Source: Galerina marginata
Taxonomy: Eukaryota; Basidiomycota; Agaricomycetes; Agaricales; Galerinaceae
Length of the DNA stretch: 64,000 bases
NCBI GenBank assembly: GCA_023014335.1
Contig: JAECYW010000017.1
Span: forward strand, 248,001 to 312,000
Direction: 5' to 3'
A model generated the notes under the pieces. It was not told where the DNA came from and did not search any database. It saw nothing but the letters and a program-made list of their open reading frames with translations. The first letter of the stretch is position 1. Every line of letters starts with the position of its first letter. The position numbers and the translations under genes were made by a program. This document shows, piece by piece, positions 11,623 to 21,304 of this stretch.

Positions 11623-13475
11623 TTATATTAGGAAGTTGGTTTTGCTATTGGTATAGGCAGTGGTCGCAAAGCCAAGTCTGTTGTTGGTACTATCATAGAT
11701 GGAGTAGAACCGCTCCAAGAATGAATAACCATTGATGAAAGTGAGGCCGAAAGAGCTGTCTACGCCAAGGTCGCCAACGATCAGATATATTGCTGATGAA
11801 TTACCACCAATTAAAGTGTTGAGGCGACGAGGCCAGAGCTGGCCATCCGCATTCAGCTCAAAAGTGGACTATGGAAGAGTGAGTAGGATAACCAAAAAAT
11901 CAATCTCGAGCAATAGTTTTGGAGAAGGAGCACGCACGGTTCCGATCCTGAAGTGAAGGCTATTAAGATTGCTGTATTGTTCTTCTGTGATGCTGAGTAA
12001 ACCCGTAACATTGTCCAGAACGGCGCCAGTGACGTTCTTGTATATGTCAAATGCATCAGTCGCCATTAAAAGGAGTGTGGTGCCTAGATGGTGTGAATGA
12101 AAGAATTCCCATTGTTTGTCGATGTCCACGAACCAGTATCGACAACCCCGGCCTTATTGGAAAGAAGCATTGTAGACTTTCCGTACGTTATGGTTTGGTT
12201 AATACCCCAGTATTGGCTGGAAGGTTGGGTGGCAGTGACTGGCCTGTTGATTGTCAAGTTAAAATCCAGCTTATAGTGTTAAAAACAAATGCATACGTAT
12301 ATTGAATATCGCAAGTGGCTTTCGATCGATCACTACCGCCTGCCATGAATTTCAGTGGTTTGAGAAATACAGCATAGGACGAGAAGGGGACAGACCGAAA
12401 GTTATTTCTCCGTTAGACGTGTCGTTTCCTACTATGGGCTGGAAATAGACGGCAAATTCATTGGAACGTATAGCTCCAGTCTTATACAAATTGTCGGGAA
12501 CCGTTGGAATAGGAGCACTTTGATCAGACAAGAGGGTACCTAGAGAATTAATTATTTTGAAGTTTGGGGCAGGACGATTAATGGTCCTACCAATGGTTAG
12601 GTTAGTTGGGCCTAGTCTGCACGTATTTTCTCGGTCAATGGTTCCCCAACGTAAAATAAGATGGTACACACCCAAGTATACCATTAATGTCAGCATTAAA
12701 TCCAAGGGCCTAGAAAAGGTCTTTGTTTAGGTAGAGTCCAGCTAGTGCAATAATAACTGACATAAATAGCATCCCCAACAGACTGCCTTTCTACGACCAG
12801 GTCCGGAGCAAGGGTTACCCTGTCTATGAGCTCTTCACCTGTTGATTGTTTGCGCCGAGTACTAGGAATTCATGAACGGCTCCTACCGACAAATAAACCC
12901 GAGCCATAGGAGACAAACTAAGAATGCAACAGATTCGAATAGCATCTCATCATTTAGAAGTGAAAGATTCCACACGGTCTTACCACCAAGTCACCTGTAT
13001 CCTCAGTGCTACCGGTCTTGATGTATTCTTTCCCGGCGCCAGCCCATGTATTTGAACTGGTGAAGGATTGGATGTTTCTGAGCAAATTGGGTCTGTGTAC
13101 TTGGCCTAGCATAAACCAACCTTCCGGTATCAACGACCAGTGAATCTAGAGAAAGCCAATGAGAAGAAATTTCTCCGCAAGTTGAATGCTGCGAATAAAT
13201 GAAGACTTGCATGTAGTAGCATTAGGGCCCTCGCCAATCTCCACTGAGGCCAGGTAAGCGACAGCCTGGTTGTCTATCTGGTCATTGGTCGGACGCCCTG
13301 ACCTAAGTGTCTGCCCCCTGGCCTGGTCGTGCCGAAGGAGGTTGTGAACACTGGTGAGATTGTATCGCCGAACGAGGGGCAATGTTACAGTCGCCTGTTG
13401 CACAAGATTGGCGGTAGTTGCGAAGGCAAGTGGGGCGACGGTCAATATTGCAAGAGTTGCAATAAGTCTGGACAT
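11623..13475 (-). CDS. A1-family aspartic protease, secreted
   Basis: This is an aspartic protease broken by about ten introns. The ATG at 13475 starts a signal peptide (MSRLIATLAILTVAPLAFA), then a short propeptide, then the mature start around YLASVEIGEGPNATTY. The first catalytic motif, VVDTGSSNTW, is split by an intron near 13,121. The second, VVDTGTT, is split near 12,134. Between them lie NGILGLGPTNLTIG and FGGSDRS. After the second lie the LLLMATDAFDIYKNVTGA and IVGDLGVDSSFGLTF regions. It ends at a TAA at 11623. Intron 1 uses a GC donor (GCAAGT, 13,210). Such polyporopepsin-like enzymes digest extracellular protein. All catalytic residues appear intact, so it is probably active. Confidence 0.88.
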
Positions 13476-14259
13476 CTTCACTGAAAGATGGGGCTCAAAC
13501 TCCAGTAGGACTGGATGGGCCGTCAAGGCGATTTCCGCATCCCATTTATACGTTATACGCGAGAGGGGCTTGATGATCTTCAAGAAGACAATATAAAGTT
13601 AATCAAGCCGCTCCGAGTCCATCCAGTAAGGAGTGAGGCGGTAACCATAAATGTGCCAACATTGTTGGGTTCAGCCATAAAAAAGCCACACGATGCAGAA
13701 TAAGATAAGAAACTCCACATCGTACCCACAAAGTTTATGGAAGACTTGTAATATAGATTCATGCAGTGGTCTGAATCCTAATATTCCAGGTTGTTGGGGA
13801 CCAGGTAAAAGCATCAGGCGGTCAATAGCACAGGCGTTGGATCGAGCCTTGAAGCCAATATACGATCCTGAAATCACTCACTAGCATAGGTGCACCTTTT
13901 CCACATCGTTGCGTAGCCAGCGATCGAGAGTTTTAAGAAACGAGAGAAGTAGAATCCCCGAATACTGATGGGTATGGGCCTCCTTACAGTATCCGCGGTA
14001 TACGTGGAGTCTGACCATCTGGTTTGGTGCAACCTTGCTAGTATATGCCGAGGACAAAGTTCAGCGGGATTACTAGTACTTTTCACAGAAGAATAGGTAC
14101 ATCGATCCTTTAGTCAACAGAAGTGAGCTCCAGAGCTGGTACATTTGATGATCCAAATATCTTGCTATCCGCAGCTAGCACATCAAGAGAACATTTCGTT
14201 CGACGGTAATTTCAAATCAGCTTCACGGACGAACTTGGCAGTAGAGTTGAAAGGAGGTG
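13476..14259. other. Intergenic, no supported gene
   Basis: The first 60 bp upstream of the protease ATG hold its promoter (tttatacgttatacg near 13,545). The rest shows no coherent exon, and the short frames lack ATG starts with support. Confidence 0.4.
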
Positions 14260-14550
14260 TCGGGCGCGGTGCTTCGGCTATTCAGTGGTCCCAACAGGGC
14301 CAAACAGAGGCGCGACGGGTCGCCTCATAATTCATTACAGAGTAAGTATGTATCTCTCGACCCATCCACAACGTCCCAAGTCACATTGTCATTAGCCATC
14401 GGCGCATGGTCAACCTCAAAGCTACAAAAGCTAGCTCAGTACCTCAACCTGCCGAGCTCGGTGAAGTTCGTCCCGGTCGATGTAACACAAGAGGAGGAGA
14501 TTGAAGCTGTGTTGAAGGGGGAGACGTGTATTAACACTACTGGGCCCTGA
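14260..14550 (+). pseudogene. Fragment of saccharopine-dehydrogenase-like NAD(P)-binding protein
   Basis: About 290 bp decode to pieces of the Rossmann-type N-terminus seen in fungal saccharopine dehydrogenase-like or trans-acting enoyl reductase proteins. A degenerate GATGRLIIHY segment is followed, after an intron-like GTAAGT, by ARSTSKL-like text and a well preserved NLPSSVKFVPVDVTQEEEI, then LKGETC-INTTGP. The expected VINTVGP lost a codon, and a TGA follows at once. The catalytic remainder is absent downstream. I read this as a decaying fragment, not a gene. The conserved stretch is short, so the family assignment is moderate. Confidence 0.5.
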
Positions 14551-14969
14551 ACGCTCGCCTTGCTCTTCATCGTCATCTCCACCGTCTTTCCCACCAACAT
14601 CAATTTGCGCGCGCGCGCCATCGCCGGACAAGTATCTCTGTCGTTGTGATTAGCACACAGCTCAGCCAGCTCCATGGCCTCTTTGCTACTTAATGGAACC
14701 TGGAAAGACATTACCTACTCTCCTCGTTTTCACGAAGCACCTGGATAAGTCGAGTCCCTCTTCTAGCGCTCGTGAGTGGTCTTGTGAGTCCTCGTAAAGC
14801 CAACTCTGTCTCTCCGCAAACTAATACATTTGATTGTAGCTGTCATTATAAAATGGTTGAATAAAGGCGAATCGCCGAGTCATGGCGTGGCAGATCGTTC
14901 TGCGTTGCCCTACGCGTCGGATGAACATCCCCTCCTAACCTATCCTATAACGGCCAATGAGGACGCTCA
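14551..14969. other. No supported gene
   Basis: This stretch lies between two decayed fragments. A GC-alternating run (gcgcgcgcgcc near 14,608) is the only notable feature. Confidence 0.4.
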
Positions 14970-15380
14970 GTGATTAAAGAGAAACTGAAGGACAGTAATC
15001 TAGGAACATCCACTAATTGGGGTATCTATAAATCATATTTTGCGACCGTCCAGACTTCAGCTTCAGCTTCAGTCTTCAACTTCAGTCTTCAACTTCAGTC
15101 TTCAACTTCCTCTCACGTCCTTGTGTTAAATGGGATATCCCCCGCGCCAGCATTTCAAGACGATATAAACGCGTGGTATACAGATGAAAAATTCCCCTAC
15201 TCAGCTGGGTCCCAGCGTGGATCTACTCGAGGACGTACCGTTCTCGTTGCCACCGACGAAGAACAGGGAGCAGCTATACCCCAGTACCTTGCAATACATG
15301 CCAGGGACACCGATTTCATCTTCCACAGTCCAGCATACAAACCTGCAGTTTCGACGTCGTGGAGGATGAGTGTCGTTGGT
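14970..15380 (+). pseudogene. Remnant resembling EthD-like/dimeric alpha-beta barrel fungal protein
   Basis: A frame from an ATG at 14970 passes through a run of Ser/Ala codons made by a microsatellite. It then enters a stretch with the shape of a common fungal protein family: FQDDINAWYTDE, then IPQYLAIHARDTDFIF, then a final TSWRMSVVGK. The segment between the DINAWY and YLAIH blocks is scrambled relative to what I would expect, and the upstream half of the domain is missing. It is most likely a decayed copy. The assignment rests on remembered family shape and is uncertain. Confidence 0.35.
15061..15115. repeat. Tandem repeat of cttcagtcttcaa units
   Basis: A short tandem array: cttcag hexamers run into three copies of a 13-mer close to agtcttcaacttc. 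It lies inside the decayed fragment and probably arose by slippage. Confidence 0.8.
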
Positions 15381-15897
15381 AAGTCGATCGGTGACATAAT
15401 TTCCATCTCAACGATACTTGTGTATTCTCAAACTCAGATTTTCGCATGCCAAAAGATACATACATATCGTGGTAATATTCAAAATCAAATTGATTTTCGT
15501 ATTTGTTTTCGAGAGAGATCTACAAGTTGATACTACAAGTAGCGCACAACTTTTCTTCCCAGTTGGGTGATCAGCCTGAGGCGAGGATTGGGCAGCAGCT
15601 CCAACAGCCATCCCCTCCACTAACTGCATATCCATCAACACAAACTGGCCTCTCTATGGAGCACTCGGTCCCACAGACTGGCCTGCAGCATCTCCAGCAA
15701 CCTAAGGAAGGGGCAGTGAGGGTCTCTGCTTCCAGGCAAATCGGACTGGTGGAAGCGCAAACACTCGGTCTGCAAATCGGCTGGCAGCAGCGCCAGCAGC
15801 CTGGACCCCCAGTCGGCGCTGAACCTGCAGGACAAATTGGCTTATTGAGGAGGCACACGTCCGAGGCGCAACCGATGGTAGCCTGTGGGATGGCATT

Positions 15898-16122
15898 TGA
15901 AAGCCTGTCCGTCACGAAGGCTCACTGGGGCGGTCACACGAGCTTGATAGGACCACGGTGTATTGTCGAGAACCGGACGAATACTAGACGAGCGTTACGG
16001 TAAAAAGGTTGAAGAAGAAGAAAGAGAAAACTTCCTATCTATAGTCCGATCGCGAGTCACGTGAATATACCGATAAGATAAGATAAGGTCCGTGTGAGTA
16101 AGACTGTGGTAGCAGGCTTACA
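15898..16122. repeat. TRIM LTR, left copy
   Basis: This is 225 bp and identical by eye to 16758-16982. It contains GATAAGATAAGATAAGG direct repeats and CACGTGAATATACC. Preceded by GCATT. Confidence 0.92.
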
Positions 16123-16757
16123 CCCCTCCCCACTTCGAAACATTTCCACTACCCCAAATTCCACCCTGCTGGATGTCCTTCGTCAATACTGGGATCTCGG
16201 GCGGCGGATAGTATAAGTCCACATCAGGCAGACACACAACGGTGACGGGAATTCGATACGGCACTGAATTAAAGCAAAATTAAAATATTAGTCAAAATAA
16301 TCATCGTCCGAGCGATGTTCCGACGTCGTTGGTGCGCAAATACGGGCAGTGGCGGTCCGCTTGTGAACGCGGGTACGATTCGGATTGCGAGAGTGCCGCT
16401 GTTAGATGTGGAAACGGTCCTCACGGGTTCGCGCGAAGACTGCAAGTGGCCGAGCGTCGTCGGACGGTAAAATGAACGGCGGCAGCGGTACCAGCAGCTT
16501 TTGCTGACAGCAAGACGAAATCTTCGTCGACGTCGAAAAACGAGGTCGAGGTGAGGCGAACACGTGGGTGACGCGAGGCAGATACAACGACGGGGGCAAA
16601 TTGAGATCGAAACGGATAGATGGTCTGTGGTGGCGAGTAAGGCCACGGAAGGTCGTTAAAGAATGTGCAGCGGGGCGATTAGAATGATGAGTTCGTCGTC
16701 GTCTCGGGGCGAAAAGGAATGTTGTCGAAAAAGAAATGGCCGATATCAAAAAAAAAG

Positions 16758-16982
16758 TGAAAGCCTGTCCGTCACGAAGGCTCACTGGGGCGGTCACACG
16801 AGCTTGATAGGACCACGGTGTATTGTCGAGAACCGGACGAATACTAGACGAGCGTTACGGTAAAAAGGTTGAAGAAGAAGAAAGAGAAAACTTCCTATCT
16901 ATAGTCCGATCGCGAGTCACGTGAATATACCGATAAGATAAGATAAGGTCCGTGTGAGTAAGACTGTGGTAGCAGGCTTACA
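16758..16982. repeat. TRIM LTR, right copy
   Basis: This is 225 bp and identical by eye to 15898-16122. It is followed by the GCATT target duplication. On the minus strand its outer end supplies a GTAAGC splice-donor-like sequence directly after the signal peptide codons. Confidence 0.92.
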
Positions 16983-17041
16983 GCATTTGTGTTCGCAATG
17001 AGCGAAATGGCGACGATGGCAGCGGCAAAGAACGACTTCAT

Positions 17042-18050
17042 TTTCGAATAATCTTCAAATGTCAAAAGATCAGACACACACGTATTAGGCGCAGAGAAAA
17101 CGAGCAGCAAAGCTCTCGGATGACTTACTGTCGCTGCGGAAATATTTCTCGATGAGACTCGCTTTGGGATATAATAATATGCTTTAAAAGATCTTGGATA
17201 AAAGTTGGATCAGTGTGAGACGATGCTTCCTTTGTTACCCACTCACTTACCGAGAGGGATGGAAGAATGGGGTGAGTAAATTAAACTGGTCGAATCTACA
17301 TAATTTATATGGATTTTGAAGACCCTTGAAAGTCAAGATTGCGTTCATTATAAGGTACAACACAAGCTAAAAATAGAAACGGGTTATTTATAGAAAATTG
17401 AAACCGGCGGTGATTTTCATTAGGAAATCTAAATGTGGTCAATCCTTTTTTCAAACTATACCACCATCATCATGGAATTAAGCAGCGTACAAAAACTTTC
17501 ACTTCACCTTTTACACCTGGCCTCACAAACAGATTGTAAGCCACCAACTTAGGGTCTTGCGGAGCGTGTCTCCTCTTCTGGTATCCACATTTTGTCCATT
17601 AATATTGGTACCCACTTCAAACGGCGATTCCAATGATCATGAAGAATGGTGTTAACTTTCAAACGTGCCGTTCTAAAAGCTCAAGGGACGACTTAGTGAA
17701 TTTCGGGCAATGACCAGCAACAGATTAATTCGAACTTATGATCATTGCGTCATGGCATTCGTGAGCAATTCCAGCATTCTGTAGATCCAACGACTAATTA
17801 CCCATCCTAGAAGAAAGGCCCCGAGGATGATTGATCTAGTGAGGTCGTGGCTCGCCGGTATCTTGTCCTGGAATCACTAGAAAATATTCATTTGAGGCTG
17901 CTAGAACCAACCGCATTTCATCGAGAAACGCAATCCACATGATTTCCTCTAAGGTCAACATTACTGATTTTTTTCCATGTATCAACTTGAAAGCTTTCTT
18001 ATGTTAGGTAAATCCACTGTGTTAACTTTCCTCTCCTTCAATATAAAGCT
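17042..18050. repeat. Duplicated non-coding upstream segment of cysteine-repeat unit 1
   Basis: No gene is seen. This kilobase shares patchy blocks with 19,441-20,160. Examples are TGTTAACTTTCAAACGTGC near 17,650 against TGTTAACCTTCAAACGTGC near 19,978, and GGTACCCACTTCAAACGGCGA near 17,610 against a close match near 19,937. It is therefore one arm of a diverged tandem segmental duplication and probably carries the promoter of copy 1. Confidence 0.65.
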
Positions 18051-18377
18051 TCACACGTCGGTACCTGGCGACACGACGATTGGGCAGCAGCTCCAGCACC
18101 CTGCTGACCCAGTAAGGGCCTCTGTCTCCAGGCATGCAAGTTGGTCCGTGGTGCAAACCTGGCTGCAAATTGGCACAGGAGTGGGGCGTATGACACGGCA
18201 GCAGCTCCAGCAACCTCCTGAACCTCCAGAGGCAAACCCACCCGCACAGACTGGTTTGTTGAGATAACACACGTCGCTACAAACAATTTCAACGTCGGGG
18301 CCGAGTTGGGGAGCTGCAGTAGCGCTGGCGATGAGCAATGCAGCTACATGAATGGCGGCGGCAATAACCAATTTCAT
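18051..18377 (-). CDS. GCW-x-CC cysteine-repeat secreted protein, copy 2
   Basis: This single-exon gene has 108 codons and a true ATG at 18377. A signal peptide of about 21 residues (MKLVIAAAIHVAALLIASAT) leads into two cysteine modules. Module one is CSDVCYLNKPVC followed by GGCWSCC; module two is CSQVCTTDQLAC followed by AGCWSCC. Both keep C-x3-C-x6-C-x11-C-W-x-C-C exactly, giving twelve cysteines, an even number suited to disulfides. A proline-rich linker separates the modules. It has one module fewer than copies 1 and 3 and is the most diverged. The protein is probably secreted. I recognise no described family, so no function is given. Confidence 0.72.
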   Translation of the reverse strand: MKLVIAAAIHVAALLIASATAAPQLGPDVEIVCSDVCYLNKPVCAGGFASGGSGGCWSCCRVIRPTPVPICSQVCTTDQLACLETEALTGSAGCWSCCPIVVSPGTDV

Positions 18378-19056
18378 CTATGAAATAGCGCTATTAGTGC
18401 AAGGTAGACTCGGAGGTCAACACATAAAGAACGCTCACTGTTCTTCTTTAGAATTTTTTCAAAAAGGTGAAATAAAATATCAGCTGATAGTTGCCTTCGA
18501 AGACCTTCAAGTTGGCTCAGCCAGATTAGCCGCCACCCATGCAGATATTGGCTATGCACTTACCAAGACGATTAACGGAGTGGCGCTTCTGTGTGAGTGT
18601 GTCTCAAGCATAATCCGTTTTATACGTCACACCGACCCTTTGAAAAATGAATTCCCAAGGCCTCTACGCAGAAGGGTAAAGAAGTTTAAGAACTCGAAAC
18701 AAAGCATGCCGTGAATGCGGTGTTGTTTGAGTGGAAGCGTTTCGTTCAGGGTATGTAAGGTTTTGTAAAGCTGCATTCTGACCCACGTAAACTCAGGATA
18801 ACCGTTAGGAAAAAGGTCAAGTTCCGCCGATTGTTCGACATCGTTAACTCGGGTTGTGGCTTACTAGCATTGTTTATCTCGGATTATCGCATTTCAACAA
18901 TGGCGCGAGTTATTCTGGCGCATTTGGAAATTCAAAATCAAATTGTCATTTTGACTGGTTGTCCAAATTTTCCAAAAATGTTGTTTACGCGGCTATTATC
19001 GTAGTCTCCCGTGACAGACCGTATAGCAGATGACAATTGATACTACCATAAGATGA
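18378..19056. other. Intergenic between cysteine-repeat genes 2 and 3
   Basis: No coding exon is supported. The proximal part is the promoter of copy 2. An AT-rich block near 18,930-18,985 has no further features. Confidence 0.4.
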
Positions 19057-19440
19057 TCATTCCTCGTCCGATGGAAGGATAGGGCAGCAACTCCAACACC
19101 CATCCACTCCACCGACCGCATATCCCTGAAGGCAAATTGGCTTCTCTATGGAGCACACGTTCCCGCAGACCGGCTTGCAGCATCCCCAGCAACCTAAGGA
19201 CGGGGTAGTAAGGGTTTCGGCCTCCAGGCATATAGGTTTGGCGGCAGCGCAAACAGTTGGCCTGCAAATCGGCTGGCAGCAGCCCCAGCAGCCTGGACTA
19301 CCAGACGGTGCCTGGCCTACCGGGCAAACGGGTCTGGTAGGGCGGCATACCGCAAGACAAGGGATGGAAGCTTGTGGGACTGCATTTGTATTTAATGCGA
19401 ATGAAAGGGCTACAATGGCAGCAGTGAAGAACGACTTCAT
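19057..19440 (-). CDS. GCW-x-CC cysteine-repeat secreted protein, copy 3
   Basis: This is an intact single-exon gene of 127 codons, with its ATG at 19440. The signal peptide is MKSFFTAAIVALSFALNTNA, almost the same as that of copy 1. Three tandem modules follow: CLAVC...PVC...PGCWGCC, CRPTVC...PIC...LGCWGCC and CGNVC...PIC...DGCWSCC. Each module has six cysteines, 18 in all, and a tryptophan fixed between the fourth and fifth cysteines. Pro and Gly are enriched between modules. The tail is short and acidic (PSDEE). The layout suggests small disulfide-locked beads on a string. It shares a tandem segmental duplication with copy 1. Function is unknown, and I do not label it an effector or toxin. 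Confidence 0.78.
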   Translation of the reverse strand: MKSFFTAAIVALSFALNTNAVPQASIPCLAVCRPTRPVCPVGQAPSGSPGCWGCCQPICRPTVCAAAKPICLEAETLTTPSLGCWGCCKPVCGNVCSIEKPICLQGYAVGGVDGCWSCCPILPSDEE

Positions 19441-20167
19441 ATTTGAGAATGCTTTAAAATGTCAAGAATTAGCCGCTACTTTGAAGAAATTATGCAGTTA
19501 AAGACTCACCACTATGGAAATATTGCTGAGGAAGATCGCTTTGGTATACGTGCTTTCAAAGATCTGGCAACGAAATTGGTCAGTGTACCTCGATCTCGTT
19601 CTTATTACTTACTGAGAAGTCAAAGGGATGGAGCGAGTAAACTTAGGCCGATTCTTAACTGTTTTTATAGGTTTTACTTTTCGCCAAGACCGCAATGTGG
19701 CTGGAATTTAGGTAAGAATCTGTGGTCGATTCGAATCTTCACGGAGAAAACCAAATGCGACCGGCCTTGGCTTAAGACCCACAACTGTTAGTATTAACAG
19801 ATTACTACCAGCAGACATAAAGACTCACTCCGCCTTTTACAGCTGGTATTGTGCGTAGATTTGAATATTCGCATGCCAATTATTGTTCAGGAGCTTGTGG
19901 GGCTGTTCTGTTGCGATATCCACTTGCGGTCCATTGGTACCCACCTTGAAAGGCGAGTTAAATGACATGAATAACGTTGTTAACCTTCAAACGTGCAATT
20001 TAAAGGTCCAGGAACGATTTAATGGGACTTGGGTTGTGACAAGCACCAAATTCAATTAATCGAAGGAATATGAACTCCGAGTCGTAATCAAGGCGCCGTG
20101 GGATTTGGGCAGCAATCCCAGCATCCTATAGATTCAAAGACTACTTGGCCTTCGGGGAAGAAAGGCT
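19441..20167. repeat. Duplicated non-coding upstream segment of cysteine-repeat unit 3
   Basis: No gene is seen. It is the diverged partner of 17,042-17,960, with the same order of blocks (GATCGCTTTGG, GGGATGGAGCGAGTAAA, GGTACCCACC, TTAACCTTCAAACGTGC, CAGCATCCTATAGATTC). This supports tandem duplication of gene plus promoter. Confidence 0.65.
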
Positions 20168-20313
20168 TAGTTGGAGGCAGGCAGAACCGCAGCCCTTTCT
20201 GCATACACCAATCGGTCAGGAGGGCTTAACTTCGCGGCAGATGTCCGGGCAGAACGTTGGCACATTGAGCTTGCAGCGAGTACGACAATGCCAGCGGAAA
20301 AACATGTTCTCAT
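20168..20313 (-). pseudogene. Relic of a fourth cysteine-repeat gene
   Basis: An ATG at 20313 begins a signal-peptide-like stretch (MRTCFSAGIVVLAASS). In a shifted frame it then continues as FCPDICREVKPS, the C-x3-C-x6 start of the module. At the position of the third cysteine there is a TGA (20216-20218) where TGC or TGT is expected. After it come PIG and a degraded GCGSAC that echoes GCWxCC. A frameshift plus a stop mark it as dead. Homologous non-coding sequence near 20,640-20,690 (GGTTACCCACTTCTAACGGCGA) supports a third duplicated unit. Confidence 0.55.
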
Positions 20314-21304
20314 CTTGATTGACCCTTCAGAGCCAGTCAAAAGCATATGTGAGAAAACAAAGCCCAAACTCGCCCGAGGGTGAAATTACGACAACGACAC
20401 GAATGTGCTGCTATATGAAAGGTCACCGAGGTGGCGTCCTAAAGGAACAGAAACTTCATAAGCAAGTCATTTTCGGAAACACAAATGTGTCGTTCCACAT
20501 ACCAAGGAATCGTTGAAGTGGGTTCTGGGTGAAGTGCTTCGAAATGCGCTTCTTATAGGCTAAGAGAAGCTTCTACCTCTGGGCTGTAGATGATTGTCAG
20601 TTTCCTAACACTCCAGATAGAATATCACTTTCAGAATACACATTGGTTACCCACTTCTAACGGCGACGTTAATGATCACACTCAGAAACTTCGGGTTTCA
20701 GGTATCGTTCTTGGAAGTGACCACGGGACACGATGTATATCACCGAGCGCTGATGCTTGTGGTACCTTTCGCATACGGTGGGGTCTAGAGACGGGTATGC
20801 ATGACATGTCATTGACATCAAACAGACAAAGCAACTCTTCACATTTCGATTTTAATGCCATAGTCGGCATTGTCATATTGGTTAAGGAAGCGCGTTTAAA
20901 GTGCGTCTGTATCGCCCATGTACTTTCGCCATTTTTCGCCCCGGTACATAAGAACAACGATTGGAAGGAAAGAAACCAGGCTTTGGGGTCGCAATATCAG
21001 CTAGGCAGGAATGGGAATATAATCGGCATGCGGACGAACCAAATGGCTGTAAACACCGCAAAAGACCACTCGAATCCGATCTGCATAAGAGAGTGAGTAT
21101 AGAAACAGAGTACGGTTGTCAGCTGTTGTAAACCTTTTCACCAAATGGAATTCTAACGCTCATATTTAAGTATAGAAACAAGGACGGGGAAACTGGTCAC
21201 CTACGAGTAAAAGCCAAGAGTAAGGCCAAATATTTGCCGGAAGAAACTATGAATAGGTAAAACAGGTTACGAAGGGTACAACCTCGAGCGAGAGACCGCA
21301 CTTG
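20314..21304. other. No gene; partly relic duplication sequence
   Basis: The block at 20,640-20,690 matches the duplicated upstream segments of the cysteine-repeat units. The rest shows nothing I can support. Confidence 0.45.

Larger units (their letters stand above)
15898..16982. mobile_element. Terminal-repeat retrotransposon in miniature (TRIM)
   Basis: A 1,085 bp non-autonomous LTR element: two 225 bp direct repeats flank a 635 bp internal region. The LTRs begin TGAAAGCC and end GGCTTACA, which is the TG...CA rule with an imperfect 8 bp inverted end. The 5 bp GCATT is duplicated on both sides (15893-15897 and 16983-16987). No gag or pol motif is visible inside. The sequence next to 16123 reads AAGTGGGGAGGGG on the minus strand, a good polypurine tract, so the element probably runs on the minus strand. 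An A-run at 16748-16757 would be the alternative tract for plus orientation. I did not find a convincing tRNA primer site. The LTRs are identical, so the insertion is recent. Confidence 0.9.
15571..17041 (-). pseudogene. GCW-x-CC cysteine-repeat secreted protein (copy 1), split by a TRIM element
   Basis: The signal-peptide exon (ATG at 17041, MKSFFAAAIVAISLIANTNA) is separated from the mature part by a 1,085 bp element. The mature part (15,882 down to the TGA at 15571) has three modules of pattern C-x(3,4)-C-x6-C-x(11,12)-C-W-x-C-C. If the element and one 5 bp target duplication are set aside, the two parts meet in frame, matching copy 3 (19057-19440) in length and layout. The insertion is at the predicted signal-peptidase junction. 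As it stands, straight translation runs from the signal peptide into the LTR and stops soon. Splice signals that might rescue it are described in the findings. The protein function is unknown and the family is unrecognised. Confidence 0.8.

Noticed and set aside
16269..16797. Open frames inside the TRIM internal region
   Set aside because: No gag, protease or polymerase motifs; low-complexity Arg/Ser/His text. The element is treated as non-autonomous.
18051..19440. Naming the cysteine-repeat proteins as defensins or toxins
   Set aside because: Spacing does not fit the known defensin pattern, and no evidence of activity exists. Left as unknown.
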